A stretch of DNA of 64,000 bases. It comes from Multifurca ochricompacta. Its lineage: Eukaryota > Basidiomycota > Agaricomycetes > Russulales > Russulaceae. Positions within the stretch are counted from its first letter, which is position 1. The number at the start of each line of letters is the position of its first letter. The notes under the pieces were generated by a model. The model was not told the origin of the DNA, ran no database searches, and worked only from the letters and a program-made list of their open reading frames with translations. The DNA lies in contig WTXG01000086.1 in assembly GCA_022496185.1 (NCBI GenBank), positions 62,001 through 126,000 of the forward strand, given 5' to 3'. Both the position numbers and the translations under genes were made by a program. Shown piece after piece: positions 44,349-56,167 of the stretch.

Positions 44349-47300
44349 AAGTGCCCTAGTGTCCCAAAACAGCTCTCCTGTGTCCTACACCTCGGATCAA
44401 GCAGCCTCCCCCCCTACGAGCTTACCCCCCCCACGAAATCCTCAACTTTGCTGCCTTAGTAGAAGCAGCTGCCACAGCATCCCCTGCCCCCCTTCATCGG
44501 TCTTGCCTCCTCTGGAACTCCCAGAACTTCATCCTTTCCCTGTGCCCTCCCCCACCCTCCAATTGCCCCCTCTTGTCCCTCCAGGCCTCGTAAACGTGTC
44601 CAATACCTTTGGCACCCCCCCCCCTCGTTATATTCGTCTTCCAACCCCTGCTCCACCTCCCACTGCAGCAAATGCCCTCTCTCCCCACCACCCTGGCCTT
44701 GTCCATCGCACACCTCCTCCTTCTCTCGTCAATCGCCCCCTTTGCACTGACCATCCAACCAATCCTCACCAGTATCTTATATACTACTCGCTTGACGGTC
44801 ATCAAGAGTCTTGGGTGCCCGCTCAGTTCTCCAGAGAACCTAGCTTCTTTGACCAATTCCCCTGCTTTGTGGACGTGCTCGCTGATCTCCCCCATTATCT
44901 CCCTGGTGTGGGCATTCCTCTCCACTTTCCTCACTTTCACAACGTTCCTATTCGTCCTTGCCTTGATCGATTTCTTTGTTCCCCTCATTACCCCCCCTCC
45001 CACTTTGTAAACCTCAATCTTTGTGCCAAAGTAGGTTATTTGGCCCCCAACCCTCGCACTTTCCAAAGGGGCCTGCTGGTCTATTCCTGGAACGCTTCCC
45101 TTGCCTGCTTGAATCGCACCCTCTCCCCAGAACTGCAAGACATCTTTAGTGGGGCAAGAACATTACTCCAAGGCTTTGATCTCCTGGACAGACGATTTAT
45201 CAGCCTCTTCGGCACCCTAAATTTTACTGATCTAGGTGTTACAATAGAAGACAGATATTTTACTGTTCGAGACGCACTTAGAACCCACCCAGAGCTCATC
45301 CCCTTCACCCAAGCAGTACTTTACCTACCAACCCTGTCCCCCTTCTCCCCATTCAGCCTGCAGACGGGTATACCTGTTTGAAGACATAGATTTCGATAGT
45401 AACCTCTAAACAGTACGTTGTGCATCTAACTGTAGAGGTCCCTGGTAAATAAAGACATCTCTTGGTCCGGGAAAATAGTGTCCTTCCCTGCAGAAAGAGA
45501 AGAGCGTCTCCAACGGTCCAAAGACAATTCAACCACCTTTTCCAGCTTCACAGAGAAGCACAGCTCGCCCTCCTCTATCCAGAACCACTTATCAGCACCC
45601 TCCACGACGACAGACAAGCAGAAGGTTGGTGTGACGTCGATACCATCTATCTCCCCCTTCGAATTCTCCTCCCCTTTGGACAAGTCCTCTCCCAAACCCA
45701 GTACAACCAGTTCCTGTCCGGGCCCTGTCAGGCCATCCCTCGAGACTCCCAGCACCAACTTCTCTATTGGCACCTTGCTCAACTCACCCATTCCACAGGA
45801 GACCCCCTTGAAACACTCCTAGTCTGTGTCAACGACGAATACCTCTGGAAAGAACACATTCCCCCTCGAACCCCAGAACTTGAAACACTCTTGCTCAGAG
45901 GAGAACGCCTCTACTACCTCTCCACCTTTCGTCTAGACCATACCCGAATCAACCTCACCTTTGACGAGATCCGCCTTCACTCTGCTCCCTCCCCTTCTGG
46001 CTGGCGCCTTGTAGAAACAGAAGGGATACAAATTGAATACCTGTGGACTGCTGATTACTGGGAGACCACCTCACGCAACCACTGCCCCTTCCTTGTTAAC
46101 CCCCCCATCTTCACAGACCCCCCTATCTCCCCACCTACACCGAACTCTCCCCAGAACCAGAAGAGCTCGCCTTCCCTACCCTTTCCCTTGCAGCAGTCAC
46201 CCAAGAAGAAGAACGCCTCACCCAGACCCAGACAGCCTTAATTGGTAACACTACCACTTGGTCTGATCTTGAGACCCCCACAGAAAACACCTCTGACTTT
46301 GAAGAAAGCTCCCCTGTATCCAGACAATGCTGCCTCTGTGATATTGACCTCTGTACCTGTAACTTTCGTCCAGATACTCCCCCTACCCCCCAGGCATAGT
46401 ATTGTGGAGGCCTTCAGCCTTTGATACATACTTACCCTCGCATTACTCGATCTAAGTAGGGAAAAAGAAATAAAAGACTCCTTTGCATTGTGGCTAGTAT
46501 TACTGACTGGGCTATCAACCTGGCGTCCCAACACAGAAGAAGTCAGTCCAACTCCCCCCAAGACAGAAGAAGAAATCCTAGAAGACGCAGTAGCAATGAC
46601 ACCCCTGCCACACCTGCCCCCCATCACACCTCTAGAAGACAAAGAGCACAAACCCACCCCAGCCCTAGTGCACCACCGCCAGAACGACCAATTCCCCCTG
46701 TCCCAGAACCCTTCCTCGCTCATCTAAACTACTCCCCCATCCCACCAACGTCCACCCAGCTTGCCTCGACATCGACACCCTTCTTGAACCTCCCAGTAGT
46801 AGAATCTGATCAGTCTCGGTCCCGATCCCCTTCCATTGTCCATCAAGTCAACCACATCTATCCTGCCACAGATATCTTTGTCTCTAGGACACTACCCACT
46901 CGAAATCCTAGTGAACTACGAGAATTTCACCTTCATTGTTCTGCTCAGCTTGCAACTCAAAGAGCCAATCACCTTGACGTCTACCATCCCCTGAGTGAAG
47001 CTAATCATATCACCACAGACCCCCTATACTTTGAAAATCTCCTTTGGTGACTTCGCATTGTTATCTCTGCCCCAGGAATAGTTGAAGAATATTACTGGAT
47101 CCACAGAAACATCCGCAACTATCGTCTAGACCATGCTGTCCTTCGCCCAGCCTATCAAGTTTACTACGCCTGGAATGCCCAAGGGTGGACTACATACCGC
47201 CTTAGCACCCCTCTGAATGACCTCAGAACGACCTCTTACTGCTGAAGAATTAGCTCAGTCCCCTTTGGTTTCACCCACCCTATTTTTGACTAGAGACCGT

Positions 47301-47714
47301 ACTTTTGTTGCTACCTGGAAAGGAGACAACTACTACACTCAGACTCTTGGACACGACTGGAAATGCCTTCGAGACAGCCGCATCCTTCCTGTAAACAATA
47401 TCTCAGTAATTTCCCCAACATTGACCTCATCAGCAACCTTGACCTCCACACATTCTACGGAACATACAACGGAAAGGAAGTCTGTTGGTCTGACACCCAT
47501 ACAGCATGGGTCTATCTTAATAACCACTGTGTCCAATTCCCAGTTGCTTCCATCACCTCAGACGAAGAAGAAGTATCTCAGTCCCTTGAAGCCGTAGAGC
47601 AATCCCTTGTGCTATCACCCTCAGAACCCCCCTACTCTCCCATCCATATCCCTTGCCTCCACAACCACTGCCATTGCTTCACACCCCCCAAAGACACCAA
47701 CACCTCTGAATATC
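44349..47714 (+). pseudogene. Long pre-gag coding region of element C
   Basis: Best preserved copy of the family-II pre-gag region. An open, AUG-less frame begins at 44359 and runs 340 codons (Pro-rich to about residue 110, then SWVPAQFSREPSFFDQFPC and LSPELQDIFSGARTLLQGFD). A second open block at 45462-46241 holds a helical part (FNHLFQLHREAQLALL) and IRLHSAPSPSGWRLVETEG. Further aromatic-rich blocks follow up to the gag ATG at 47715. Whether these formed one polyprotein with Gag cannot be told because single-base shifts separate them. Function unknown. Confidence 0.55.
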
Positions 47715-48113
47715 ATGAGTACTACTGCCACCTCCAGTGGAAAGATCCTGGGAGCACCCCCAGAATCTTTTGATGGTCAAGCTTCTAAAGCAGAACGTTT
47801 CTGGTCCCAACTAGCCAACTACTACTACCTGAATGAGGGTGCCTTCACTGATGAGAGTAGACGAGTCTCTGCAGCCCTCACCCACTTTAAACTTGATACA
47901 CCAGCAGGCGAATGGGCCAGAGACTGCACCAACACTGCACTCCAAGCCAACCCCCCTTCCTTTGGGACTTGGGACCGCTTCAGAATTGACTTTGAAAAAC
48001 AGTTCATTCCAGTAGAGAGTTGCCTCCTGTCCACCAAAGCCATGTATGAAATTCACCAAGGCACTCGCCCCTTCAATGACTGGTACCAAGAGTGGTCCAC
48101 CCATGCTACTCGT
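47715..48113 (+). pseudogene. Gag of element C, 5' part
   Basis: ATG at 47715; open and in register with the part that resumes at 63023. Contains the capsid N-terminal half (ESFDGQASKAERFWSQLANY; LDTPAGEWARDC; EKQFIPVESCLLSTKAMYE). Interrupted by element D inside the STHATR codons. Confidence 0.8.
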
Positions 48114-48682
48114 TGTTATGCACCCCGTCCCTCCCTGTCTTTTTCTTCTTACCCAGTGACGAACCTTCCCAACCACCTACCCTTCACTATACGATCACGT
48201 CTCCTTCGTGGGACCCATCACATGCCCTTTGCCCATCCACGTGACTTATTTGTTTCCCTCTGTTTACCTACGCTTATCGCTTATCACCTTATCATAAGAC
48301 CGGACACTTACTTAATTCCCTATCAGTAGAAGCCAGGCTTTACGCCCTCCGCTTCCAGATATTTGGGCCCACTTGACTCCGTGATTTCTTATCAGTAGAC
48401 GCCCGTTTTCTTACGTATATAAGCCCACTGTAGCTACACTGTAAAGCTCAGACTCGACTTATTGAATACATCGGTGCCTGTCTTCTGGACATCCCTTGTA
48501 ACCACTTAAGTTCCTTCGTCTCAGTGCTTCCGGCACTTTCCGTTCAACATTGTCTTAAGGAACAGCCCTTTTGACTTTGACTCATCTCACCCGAACTCCA
48601 AGGAGCCTTATTGGTTTCTTACCTGATCTTGTAACCGAGCTGTCACACAAGTCGTGTGGAGCGTCCCGCACCGGACGTAACA
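48114..48682 (+). repeat. 5' LTR of element D
   Basis: TATATAA at 48416-48422; predicted transcript start AGACTCGACTT at 48450-48460, 34 nt after the TATA start. Confidence 0.92.
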
Positions 48683-48684
48683 TC

Positions 48685-48695
48685 AAGTCGAGTCT
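48685..48695 (+). promoter_or_regulatory. Self-primer binding site of element D
   Basis: AAGTCGAGTCT, an 11-nt perfect reverse complement of 48450-48460. Eleven bases is also the length used by Tf1. Confidence 0.78.
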
Positions 48696-48711
48696 CTCAT
48701 CGTGGCTTCCA

Positions 48712-49283
48712 TGTTACGAACCCCGTCTTTACCCGTATTTTTCCTTTTACCTAACGACAACCCTTCCTTACCGCCCACTTTACATTACTCGATCACGTCT
48801 CCGTCGTGGGATCTGTCACATGCCCTTCGTCCATCCCCGTGACCTCTTTGATTGTTCATATTTGCCTACCGTTATCTTCGTTATCGTTTATCTTCTTATC
48901 ATACGACCGGACACTTACTTAATTCCCTATCAGAAGCCAGGCTTTACGCCCACCGCTTTCGTATATTCGGGCCCACTTGACTCCGTTATCTTATCTATAG
49001 ACGCCCACTCGATTACGTATATAAGTCCGCTGTAACTACCTTGTAGACTTCAGACTCGACTTATTGAATACATCGGTGCCTGTCTTTTGGACATCTCCTT
49101 TGATCACTTAGTTCCTTCGTCTCAGTGCTTCTGGCACTTTCTGTTCAACAGCGTCTGAGGTGCAGCCCTCCAGACGTTGACTCGTCCCATCTAAACTCCA
49201 AGAAGCCTTATTGGTTTCTTACCTGACTTCGTATAACGAGCTGTCGCACAAGTCGTGCAGAACGTCCAGCACCGGATGTAACA
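48712..49283 (+). repeat. 5' LTR of element E
   Basis: TATATAA at 49018-49024; predicted transcript start AGACTCGACTT at 49052-49062. Confidence 0.92.
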
Positions 49284-49284
49284 T

Positions 49285-49764
49285 CAAGTCGAGTCTCTCA
49301 TCGTGGCTTCCAGCCGCAGTCAGACCCTCTTTAAAGAAGAACCGATCGAACGCAGGGACGAGCCTGACCTTTCACAGCAGGTACTTGGCTCTGCCACCTG
49401 GAAAGACTTTGAGTCCGAGTTTGGATACTACGTCTATCACGACGGAAGATACCAACCGGTAGAATACGACGACGAGAAAAGAGTTTGGTATCGTATCCGA
49501 TACTCGGATAGCCGACACTCTTGGGTCACTACAGGACCCGCCCCACCTGAATTTGGATTAGGACCGTGGAGGGAGAACCCCCTGGCCATTGTCACGGACT
49601 CTGAACCAGAAGAGTACGTAGAAGAACACAGTGAAGAAGCACTGGTATTAGCGTCGACTACAACCCCAGTTGCACCCGCAGTTGTCACGATCAGAGCCCC
49701 TGCATTGACAACTCCCCAAATTTCGATACAATCCTCTGACACCGTCACCCCATTTCATCAGAAC
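49285..49764 (+). other. AUG-less, in-frame N-terminal extension of Gag in element E
   Basis: The frame of Gag is open from just after the TAA at 49279-49281 through the primer site to the first ATG at 49765, with no ATG in any frame. It encodes an aromatic-rich segment (FGYYVYHDGRYQPVEYDDEK, then VWYRIRY) and an acidic linker. Compared with D (56168-56400), nearly all differences are synonymous, as expected of translated sequence. Initiation would need a non-AUG codon (GTG at 49303 is one candidate) or an unseen spliced leader. Confidence 0.55.
49286..49296 (+). promoter_or_regulatory. Self-primer binding site of element E
   Basis: AAGTCGAGTCT, perfect reverse complement of 49052-49062 and identical to the site in D. 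Confidence 0.78.
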
Positions 49765-50820
49765 ATGTCCACCATTGCGGCCCAACTCCCTGACCCAGTT
49801 CCTCCTCCTCCTCCTCCTCCCCCACCCGCTGCCGTGCTACCACCCAACATTCCCCCACCTTCGGGGCGGCTGTCAGGTGTACTACCCCAAACGTTCACTG
49901 GGGATCGGTCACAAAGCAAAAAGTTTATGTTGGAGTTTACAACCTTTAAGAACTTCAACCACGATGTCCCACAGATTGTCAACCCCTTTCAACGAGCCAA
50001 TCTGTTCCTCTCCCTGATTCGGGGGGATGCAGTGGACGACTGGACCATGGAGCAGCTGGAATGGCTGAATGAACAAGTCGAAAATGGACGTCGAACTACT
50101 AGCGAAGGTCTTTGGGAGACTATCGCCGAGCGGTTTAAAGATGCCTTCACGGATGGGCAGGCCAAGCAGAAGGCAGCCCGAGAGTTAAAGTCTCTCCGAA
50201 TGGAGAAGGGAGAACTTGACGCATATGTCGCCAAGTTCAGAAGTCTGGCCAACAGAGCCGGCTACGACACAGACGAAGAGGCGACATTAGACCTCTTCTC
50301 GCAAGGGTTACCTAACCCACTGGTGAAAAATATTATCCAGTTTCACCACCCCCATGACTGGGATACGTGGGTTGATGCTGCCCGACGACAGCAGCAGGAT
50401 TACCTAGACTTCCAAACACGCTTTGGGGTCGATACGAAGAAAGGAAAGACCCGCGACCAGTGGAAGGCCGCCTTCGGAGTCAAGCCCGCACATGTTAGTC
50501 AGAGGGACCCAAATGCCATGGACACCTCTGCCGACAGAACCAGAGCACGGGTTGCACTCACGGAAGACGAGAGGCAGACGTTAATGAAGGAAGGAAGGTG
50601 CTTTCGCTGCAAGGCGCAAGGCCACATGTCCAAAGAATGCCCAAAAAGGGGGGCGCGAGCGGCGGAAGCGGTGGTCAAATCTGTTCAGAATAACCCACCA
50701 ACCGTCGACAAGAAGACGAAAGAAGAAAAGGCACAGGAGATATGGGCAAACATGATGAAAGAAAGTGAGGAAGTGCGAGCCATCCTGGTGGAAAAGGCAT
50801 TCGCGAAGAAGGATTTTTGA
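49765..50820 (+). CDS. Gag of element E (intact)
   Basis: 351 codons from the first ATG: a Pro-rich stretch, the Ty3 capsid domain (TFTGDRSQSKKFMLEF, WTMEQLEWLNEQ, MEKGELDAYVAKFRSLANRA, FSQGLPNPLV) and the nucleocapsid CCHC knuckle CFRCKAQGHMSKEC, ending in a Lys/Glu-rich helix. It packages the element RNA. Ends GAT TTT TGA within the candidate -1 site. Confidence 0.9.
   Translation: MSTIAAQLPDPVPPPPPPPPPAAVLPPNIPPPSGRLSGVLPQTFTGDRSQSKKFMLEFTTFKNFNHDVPQIVNPFQRANLFLSLIRGDAVDDWTMEQLEWLNEQVENGRRTTSEGLWETIAERFKDAFTDGQAKQKAARELKSLRMEKGELDAYVAKFRSLANRAGYDTDEEATLDLFSQGLPNPLVKNIIQFHHPHDWDTWVDAARRQQQDYLDFQTRFGVDTKKGKTRDQWKAAFGVKPAHVSQRDPNAMDTSADRTRARVALTEDERQTLMKEGRCFRCKAQGHMSKECPKRGARAAEAVVKSVQNNPPTVDKKTKEEKAQEIWANMMKESEEVRAILVEKAFAKKDF
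50811..50818 (+). other. Candidate -1 frameshift site, element E
   Basis: GGATTTTT; gag reads GAT TTT TGA while pol reads TTT TTG in -1. Five T's allow the UUU-paired tRNA to re-pair one base back. The matching site in D is at 57659-57666. Confidence 0.65.
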
Positions 50821-53800
50821 CCGGCTCAACCCCATCGGCCTGGGCACGAGCATTGCATGTAACCTCTGTGTATACTAGTCGCTTCAAATCGTTGAAAATA
50901 CCAGTACATTTCGAGACTACACAGAGGACGGCCGATCGTGACATCCTGGTTGACTCAGGAGCTACCGACAACTTCATAAGCCCGCGAATGGTGAAAACCA
51001 TGGGGCTGGGAATGCTGGCATTACCCCAGGAAAAGAATATCTGGAATATTGACGGAACCGCCAACCGTGCTGGAAAGATCACGCATTACACCGACCTCAA
51101 TGTCCAAGTGGGAGAAGGAATGAAAGTTATACGCTTCCTAGTCACCAATCTAGGCGGAGAAGATCTAGTCTTGGGATATCCCTGGCTCGCCGCATTCGAA
51201 CCAAAGATCAATTGGAGCGATGCGACAATGGATAAGGACTTCTACCCTGTACTCATCACATCGATAGGGTATGATTATAAAGTCCGACACTCCGTAGCGC
51301 GCAAGGCAGACACAGACGAAGAAAGCTCAGGAAACTGCTTCGTCACCAAAGCATCCGAACTCGCACAGAAAGCAGTGGAGGGACATGCAGAAAAGACGTT
51401 CGAAGAAGTGGTGCCAGCAGAATACCATCGACACTGGAAAGTGTTTTCGGAGGAGGAATCGCAACGTTTTCCCCCTGCACGACCATGGGATCATGCTATC
51501 AACTTCATACCCGATACCCCATCAGCGATAGACTGTAAAATCTACCCATTGTCACAGGCAGAACAGACCGCGCTCATGGCATTCCTCGAAGAACATCTGG
51601 CAAAAGGATATATTCGCCCATCGAAGTCACCCTACGCATCGCCGTTCTTCTTCATTAAAAAGAAAGACGGCAAGCTTCGACCTGTTCAGGACTACCGACG
51701 AATAAACGCCTATACTGTGAAGAACGCCTACCCCTTGCCACTCATCTCCGAGCTCATTGATACCATGAGGGACAAATCGTTGTTTTCCAAGATGGATGTC
51801 CGGTGGGGTTACAACAACATTCGGATTAAAGAAGGGGATCAATGTAAAGCGGCTTTCAAAACTAACCAGGGACTCTTCGAACCGAATGTCATGTTCTTTG
51901 GCCTTACCAACTCTCCTGCCACCTTTCAGTCAATGATGAACCACATATTCCGTGATCTTATCCTCACTGGTGAAGTGGTGGTTTACATGGATGACATACT
52001 GGTAGCAACTGGAAACGATCTAACCCATCATCGAGAGCGAGTACATCAGGTACTGGACATCCTACACAAACATGACCTATACCTCAAGCCCGCCAAGTGT
52101 TCATTCGAGCAGCCGAGTGTGGAATACCTGGGAGTCATCTTAGAAGGAGGACAGGTCCGCATGGACCCCGTAAAAGTGCAAGGAATCCGGGAATGGCCAG
52201 TGCCTACGTGTGTCAAGGACGTACGGTCATTCATCGGATTCTGTAATTTCTATCGACGCTTTGTCCGAGGTTTCTCAGGAATTGCTCAACCGCTGAACGG
52301 GTTATTGAAAAGGATGTCCCCTGGCATTGGACAGAAGAACACCAAACCGCCTTTGAACAAATCCGCGACATTATTGGCTCAGAACCGGTCCTGTTGCAAC
52401 CAGATTTGCAAAAACCGTTCGAACTTGAGGTTGATGCGTCCCACTTTGCAAACGGCGCCGTATTAAATCAGCGGGACACAATGGGACTCCTCCACCCCGT
52501 GGCCTTTTACTCAGAAACATTCTCACCAGCGGAACGGAACTACGATATTTGGGACAGGGAATTACTGGCTATTGTAAAAGCTTTGCGACATTGGCGACCA
52601 TACCTAGCGGGAACTCCGCACAAAACTGTTATTTACACCGATCATTCCAACCTACTGTACTGGAAAGAACCCCACAAGATTAGCAGACGAGTCGCTCGCG
52701 AAGTCCTAGAGTTGGAAGAATACAACTTCGTGCTCAAACACGTCGCAGGAAGTCGCAATGCACGAGCTGACGCACTGTCACGACGACCGGATTTAAATGA
52801 TGGTGGAGAGGATAACATTAACGTCACAGTACTCCCCGAAGAGGTCTTTGCAAGAGCTGCGGTTGTCAGCCTTCATGATATGGATTTATGGGCCCAAGTA
52901 TCCCAAAATATGAACCAACAATTATGCGAGGCATGGGCCGATGCACATAATCTGAAAAAGATCGATGGCTTGTGGTGGAAGGACGGGGATCGACTCGTTG
53001 TCACCGGTGGCGACAACATTAAGAGGGGGGTGATCCATTTTCACCACGACCTCCCCTCTGCAGGACACCCTGGCATCGCCAACACTTACGCTCTCGCCAA
53101 ACGCGACTACTGGTGGCCAAACATGAAGAAGGATGTAGAGGAATACGTGAAAGGGTGCGCAGACTGCCAAGCCAACAAAGTAAACACGCACCCACAACCA
53201 CCAGCACCATTCCCGATTACGCCAACAGCCTCACAACCATTCCAAACTATCGCCATGGATTTCATCGTCAAACTCCCCGTCTCCAGAGGCTTCGACACAG
53301 TCCTTACCATCACCGATCATGACTGTTCGAAGGCCGCGCTGTTCATACCCTGTAAAGAGTCCATCACAGCAGAAGGAGTAGCCAAACTCTACCTAGATCA
53401 CGTCTACAGACACTACGGCCTTCCTGAAAAGATCATCTCAGACCGCGACCCACGCTTCACATCTGCGTTCGCTCGAGCACTCTGTAAAACGTTGAATATC
53501 GCCCAGAACATCTCCACAGCGTATCACCCACAGACAGACGGACAGTCGGAAAGGACAAACCAATGGCTCGAACAGTACCTTCGATTTTGGTGCAACGGAC
53601 GACAGGACGATTGGGCGGACTGGCTAGCGACAGCGGAGTTTGCCCATAACTCTTGGCCCAACGGCACCACAAAGCACTCCCCATTCTCACTCATCATGGG
53701 ATGGACACCTCGAGCCACATGGACCGGAAAGCCGACGAACGTCCCTTCGGCCGCACAACGTATCAACCAATGGGAAGAGATTCGGAAATCAGCCAATGAA

Positions 53801-54297
53801 AACTTGTTGAAGGCGCAGAAGACCCTGGCAGAGAAGCCTACAAAGTTCACGCCTTATCGGACCAATGACATGGTGTGGTTGGAAGGGAAGAATATTCACA
53901 CGTCACACCTGACAGCCAAGTTAGCACCCCGACGTCACGGACCTTTCAAGATAACAAGGAAGCTGTCGGACGTGTCATATGAACTCGAACTCCCCCCTAC
54001 ATGGCGCATTCATCCAGTCTTCCATGCCAAACTGCTCACCCCATACAAGGAAACGACCCTGCATGGAGAAAACTTCTCGAGACCCCCACCTGACCTTATC
54101 GATGGGGAAGAGGAGTGGGAAGTAGAACGCATTCTGGATTCGAAGTGGCAAGGCCGAGGGCGCAAACTATACTACCTGATTAAGTGGAAGGGATTCCCAC
54201 CCTCCGACAACTCATGGAACCAGCCGGGGATATCTCTGCCCCGACCCTTATCGCGGAGTTTCACACCCGACACCCAGAAGCGCCCAAGAACAGTTAA
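50817..54297 (+). pseudogene. Pol of element E
   Basis: Protease DSGATDNF, RT (PYASPFFFIKKKDGKLRPVQ; YMDD about 51985-51996), RNase H (VDASHFANGAV; TDHSNLLYW), integrase (GHPGIANTYALAKRDYWWP, CADCQANK; MDFIVKLP; SDRDPRFTSAF; HPQTDGQSERTN), chromodomain (EEEWEVERILDSK; YLIKWKGFPPSDNSW). One-base losses at an A-run near 52310 and a G-run near 54220 break the frame, and another T is missing before the stop compared with D. Confidence 0.88.
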
Positions 54298-54333
54298 AAG
54301 AACGGCCCCGGATTCTCTCAAGTCCCCCAGTAT

Positions 54334-55564
54334 ATGCTACCCCAGCGAATTACTACCACAGAAGAATCTATCATGTCTTTCATCGCTGCCAACGCCGCCG
54401 TCGACGCCTTCACCACCACGAATGTAGTTGTCGAGAACTTCCCCTCTACTCACCCTTCCACGCGCCCCTCCTCCCTATCGACTACGAAGCCGCGGAGGCC
54501 CGCGTCAAAAACCAATCCCCGAACCCAGACGACGACTTCACCCATTGCGAAGAACCCCACCCCAACGACCTGCTCCACGGCGAAATTGACGATGAAGCCC
54601 TGAGTTCCCGTTCATCCCCAACAACCCCAACTCGTCGATGTACTTCCCCCTCGAAATTACAATGACTGATGGATCCACAGCGATCGCCAAATACATCTAC
54701 TATACCAATGGTGGGATGGATGTGGCGGGGTGTATGAAGAAGGACGGGCCAGTCTACGGAGCTCCAGTCTATCTGGAAGAAAGGTATACCGGTCGACTCC
54801 ATCACACGCTGACAGATGAGCAGTTAGGCCATCTTTCCGCGGAGGATTGTCGCGCCTTCGCGATCGACGAGGTACTAAATGACATGAGGCTACCGCGTCT
54901 AAAGGCAGAAGTTATGAGGTTGAGGAAGAGCATCACCCTGAGGAGGACGCTGAACGAACAATACAAGGAGCACGCGAAGATGATGGCGAGGTTGACAAAC
55001 GGGATGTTCCAGCTGGAGTCGGAAATCGTGGACATCAGAAAGAGGTTGGAAGCGGGGGATGCGTACCAAACTATTGCTGAAAGGTACGCGGATACTTATG
55101 CACGACCCCTCCCCCCTCGAACTCTGGGCGCGGCTCCGACACTGCTGCCGAACCGACTTGAGATGCCACGACTGCACGAGAACCCGCGCGGGGAGACCTG
55201 TTGGCGATGTGATAGCAAGTATCACATTAGTTGGAACTGCCCTCTCAACCGCAAATGGTGTCGACACTGCCGAAGCAATCTTCACTGGAGCCGGCACTGC
55301 ATCTTCCGACGCGTAGGGGTGGCCCCAACAATCAACAACCCGTCGGGCTGGTGCGGCAAATGTCTCCGACATAACGCTGGGCATAAAGAAATCGATTGCC
55401 CCATCTACGACTTGTGCCGCGCCTGTGGTCAGCGCGGCCCGTACGGCTTCCTCCGCACCCACGCGTGTCCACAGGAACTGGAGACCTATCGAATGGATGA
55501 TCGTAATGTAGCCGATGATTATCTAGAGCTGGTACAGGATGATGATGGTACGAGTCGTTTCTAG
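54334..55564 (+). pseudogene. Extra zinc-knuckle ORF after pol in element E
   Basis: ATG at 54334; two single-base losses near 54470 and 54600, then open to TAG at 55562-55564. Acidic N-terminal part, a conserved block (YIYYTNGGMDVAGCMKKDGP), a long predicted helix (MRLRKSITLRRTLNEQYKEH) and four Cys/His knuckles: CWRCDSKYHISWNC, CRHCRSNLHWSRHC, CGKCLRHNAGHKEIDC and a final CRACG...HAC. Nucleic-acid binding is inferred. Homologous to D 61185-62417. Not an envelope protein. Confidence 0.75.
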
Positions 55565-55579
55565 CCGGGACTGCTAGAA

Positions 55580-55595
55580 CCAGAAGAGGGGGTGA
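55580..55595 (+). other. Polypurine tract of element E
   Basis: AGAAGAGGGGGTGA directly before the 3' LTR, expected plus-strand primer. Same sequence before D's 3' LTR at 62435-62448. Confidence 0.7.
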
Positions 55596-56167
55596 TGTTA
55601 CGAACCCCGTCTTTACCCGTATTTTTCCTTTTACCTAACGACAACCCTTCCTTACCGCCCACTTTACATTACTCGATCACGTCTCCGTCGTGGGATCCGT
55701 CACATGCCCTTCGTCCATCCCCGTGACCTCTTTGATTGTTCATATTTGCCTACCGTTATCTTCGTTATCGTTTATCTTCTTATCATACGACCGGACACTT
55801 ACTTAATTCCCTATCAGAAGCCAGGCTTTACGCCCACCGCTTTCGTATATTCGGGCCCACTTGACTCCGTTATCTTATCTATAGACGCCCACTCGATTAC
55901 GTATATAAGTCCGCTGTAACTACCTTGTAGACTTCAGACTCGACTTATTGAATACATCGGTGCCTGTCTTTTGGACATCTCCTTTGATCACTTAGTTCCT
56001 TCGTCTCAGTGCTTCTGGCACTTTCCGTTCAACAGCGTCTGAGGTGCAGCCCTCCAGACGTTGACTCGTCCCATCTAAACTCCAAGAAGCCTTATTGGTT
56101 TCTTACCTGACTTCGTATAACGAGCTGTCGCACAAGTCGTGCAGAACGTCCAGCACCGGACGTAACA
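55596..56167 (+). repeat. 3' LTR of element E
   Basis: 572 bp; differs from the 5' copy at three CpG sites. Confidence 0.92.

Larger units (their letters stand above)
48712..56167 (+). mobile_element. Family-III chromovirus element E, nested in D
   Basis: 572-bp LTRs at 48712-49283 and 55596-56167 (TGTTACGAACCCC...CGTAACA in the 3' copy), target duplication TTCCA (48707-48711; 56168-56172). Same gene order as D at roughly 85-90 percent nucleotide similarity by eye. gag is intact; pol has three or more single-base losses and the extra ORF two. Only three LTR differences, all at CpG, so this is the youngest complete element here. Confidence 0.93.
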
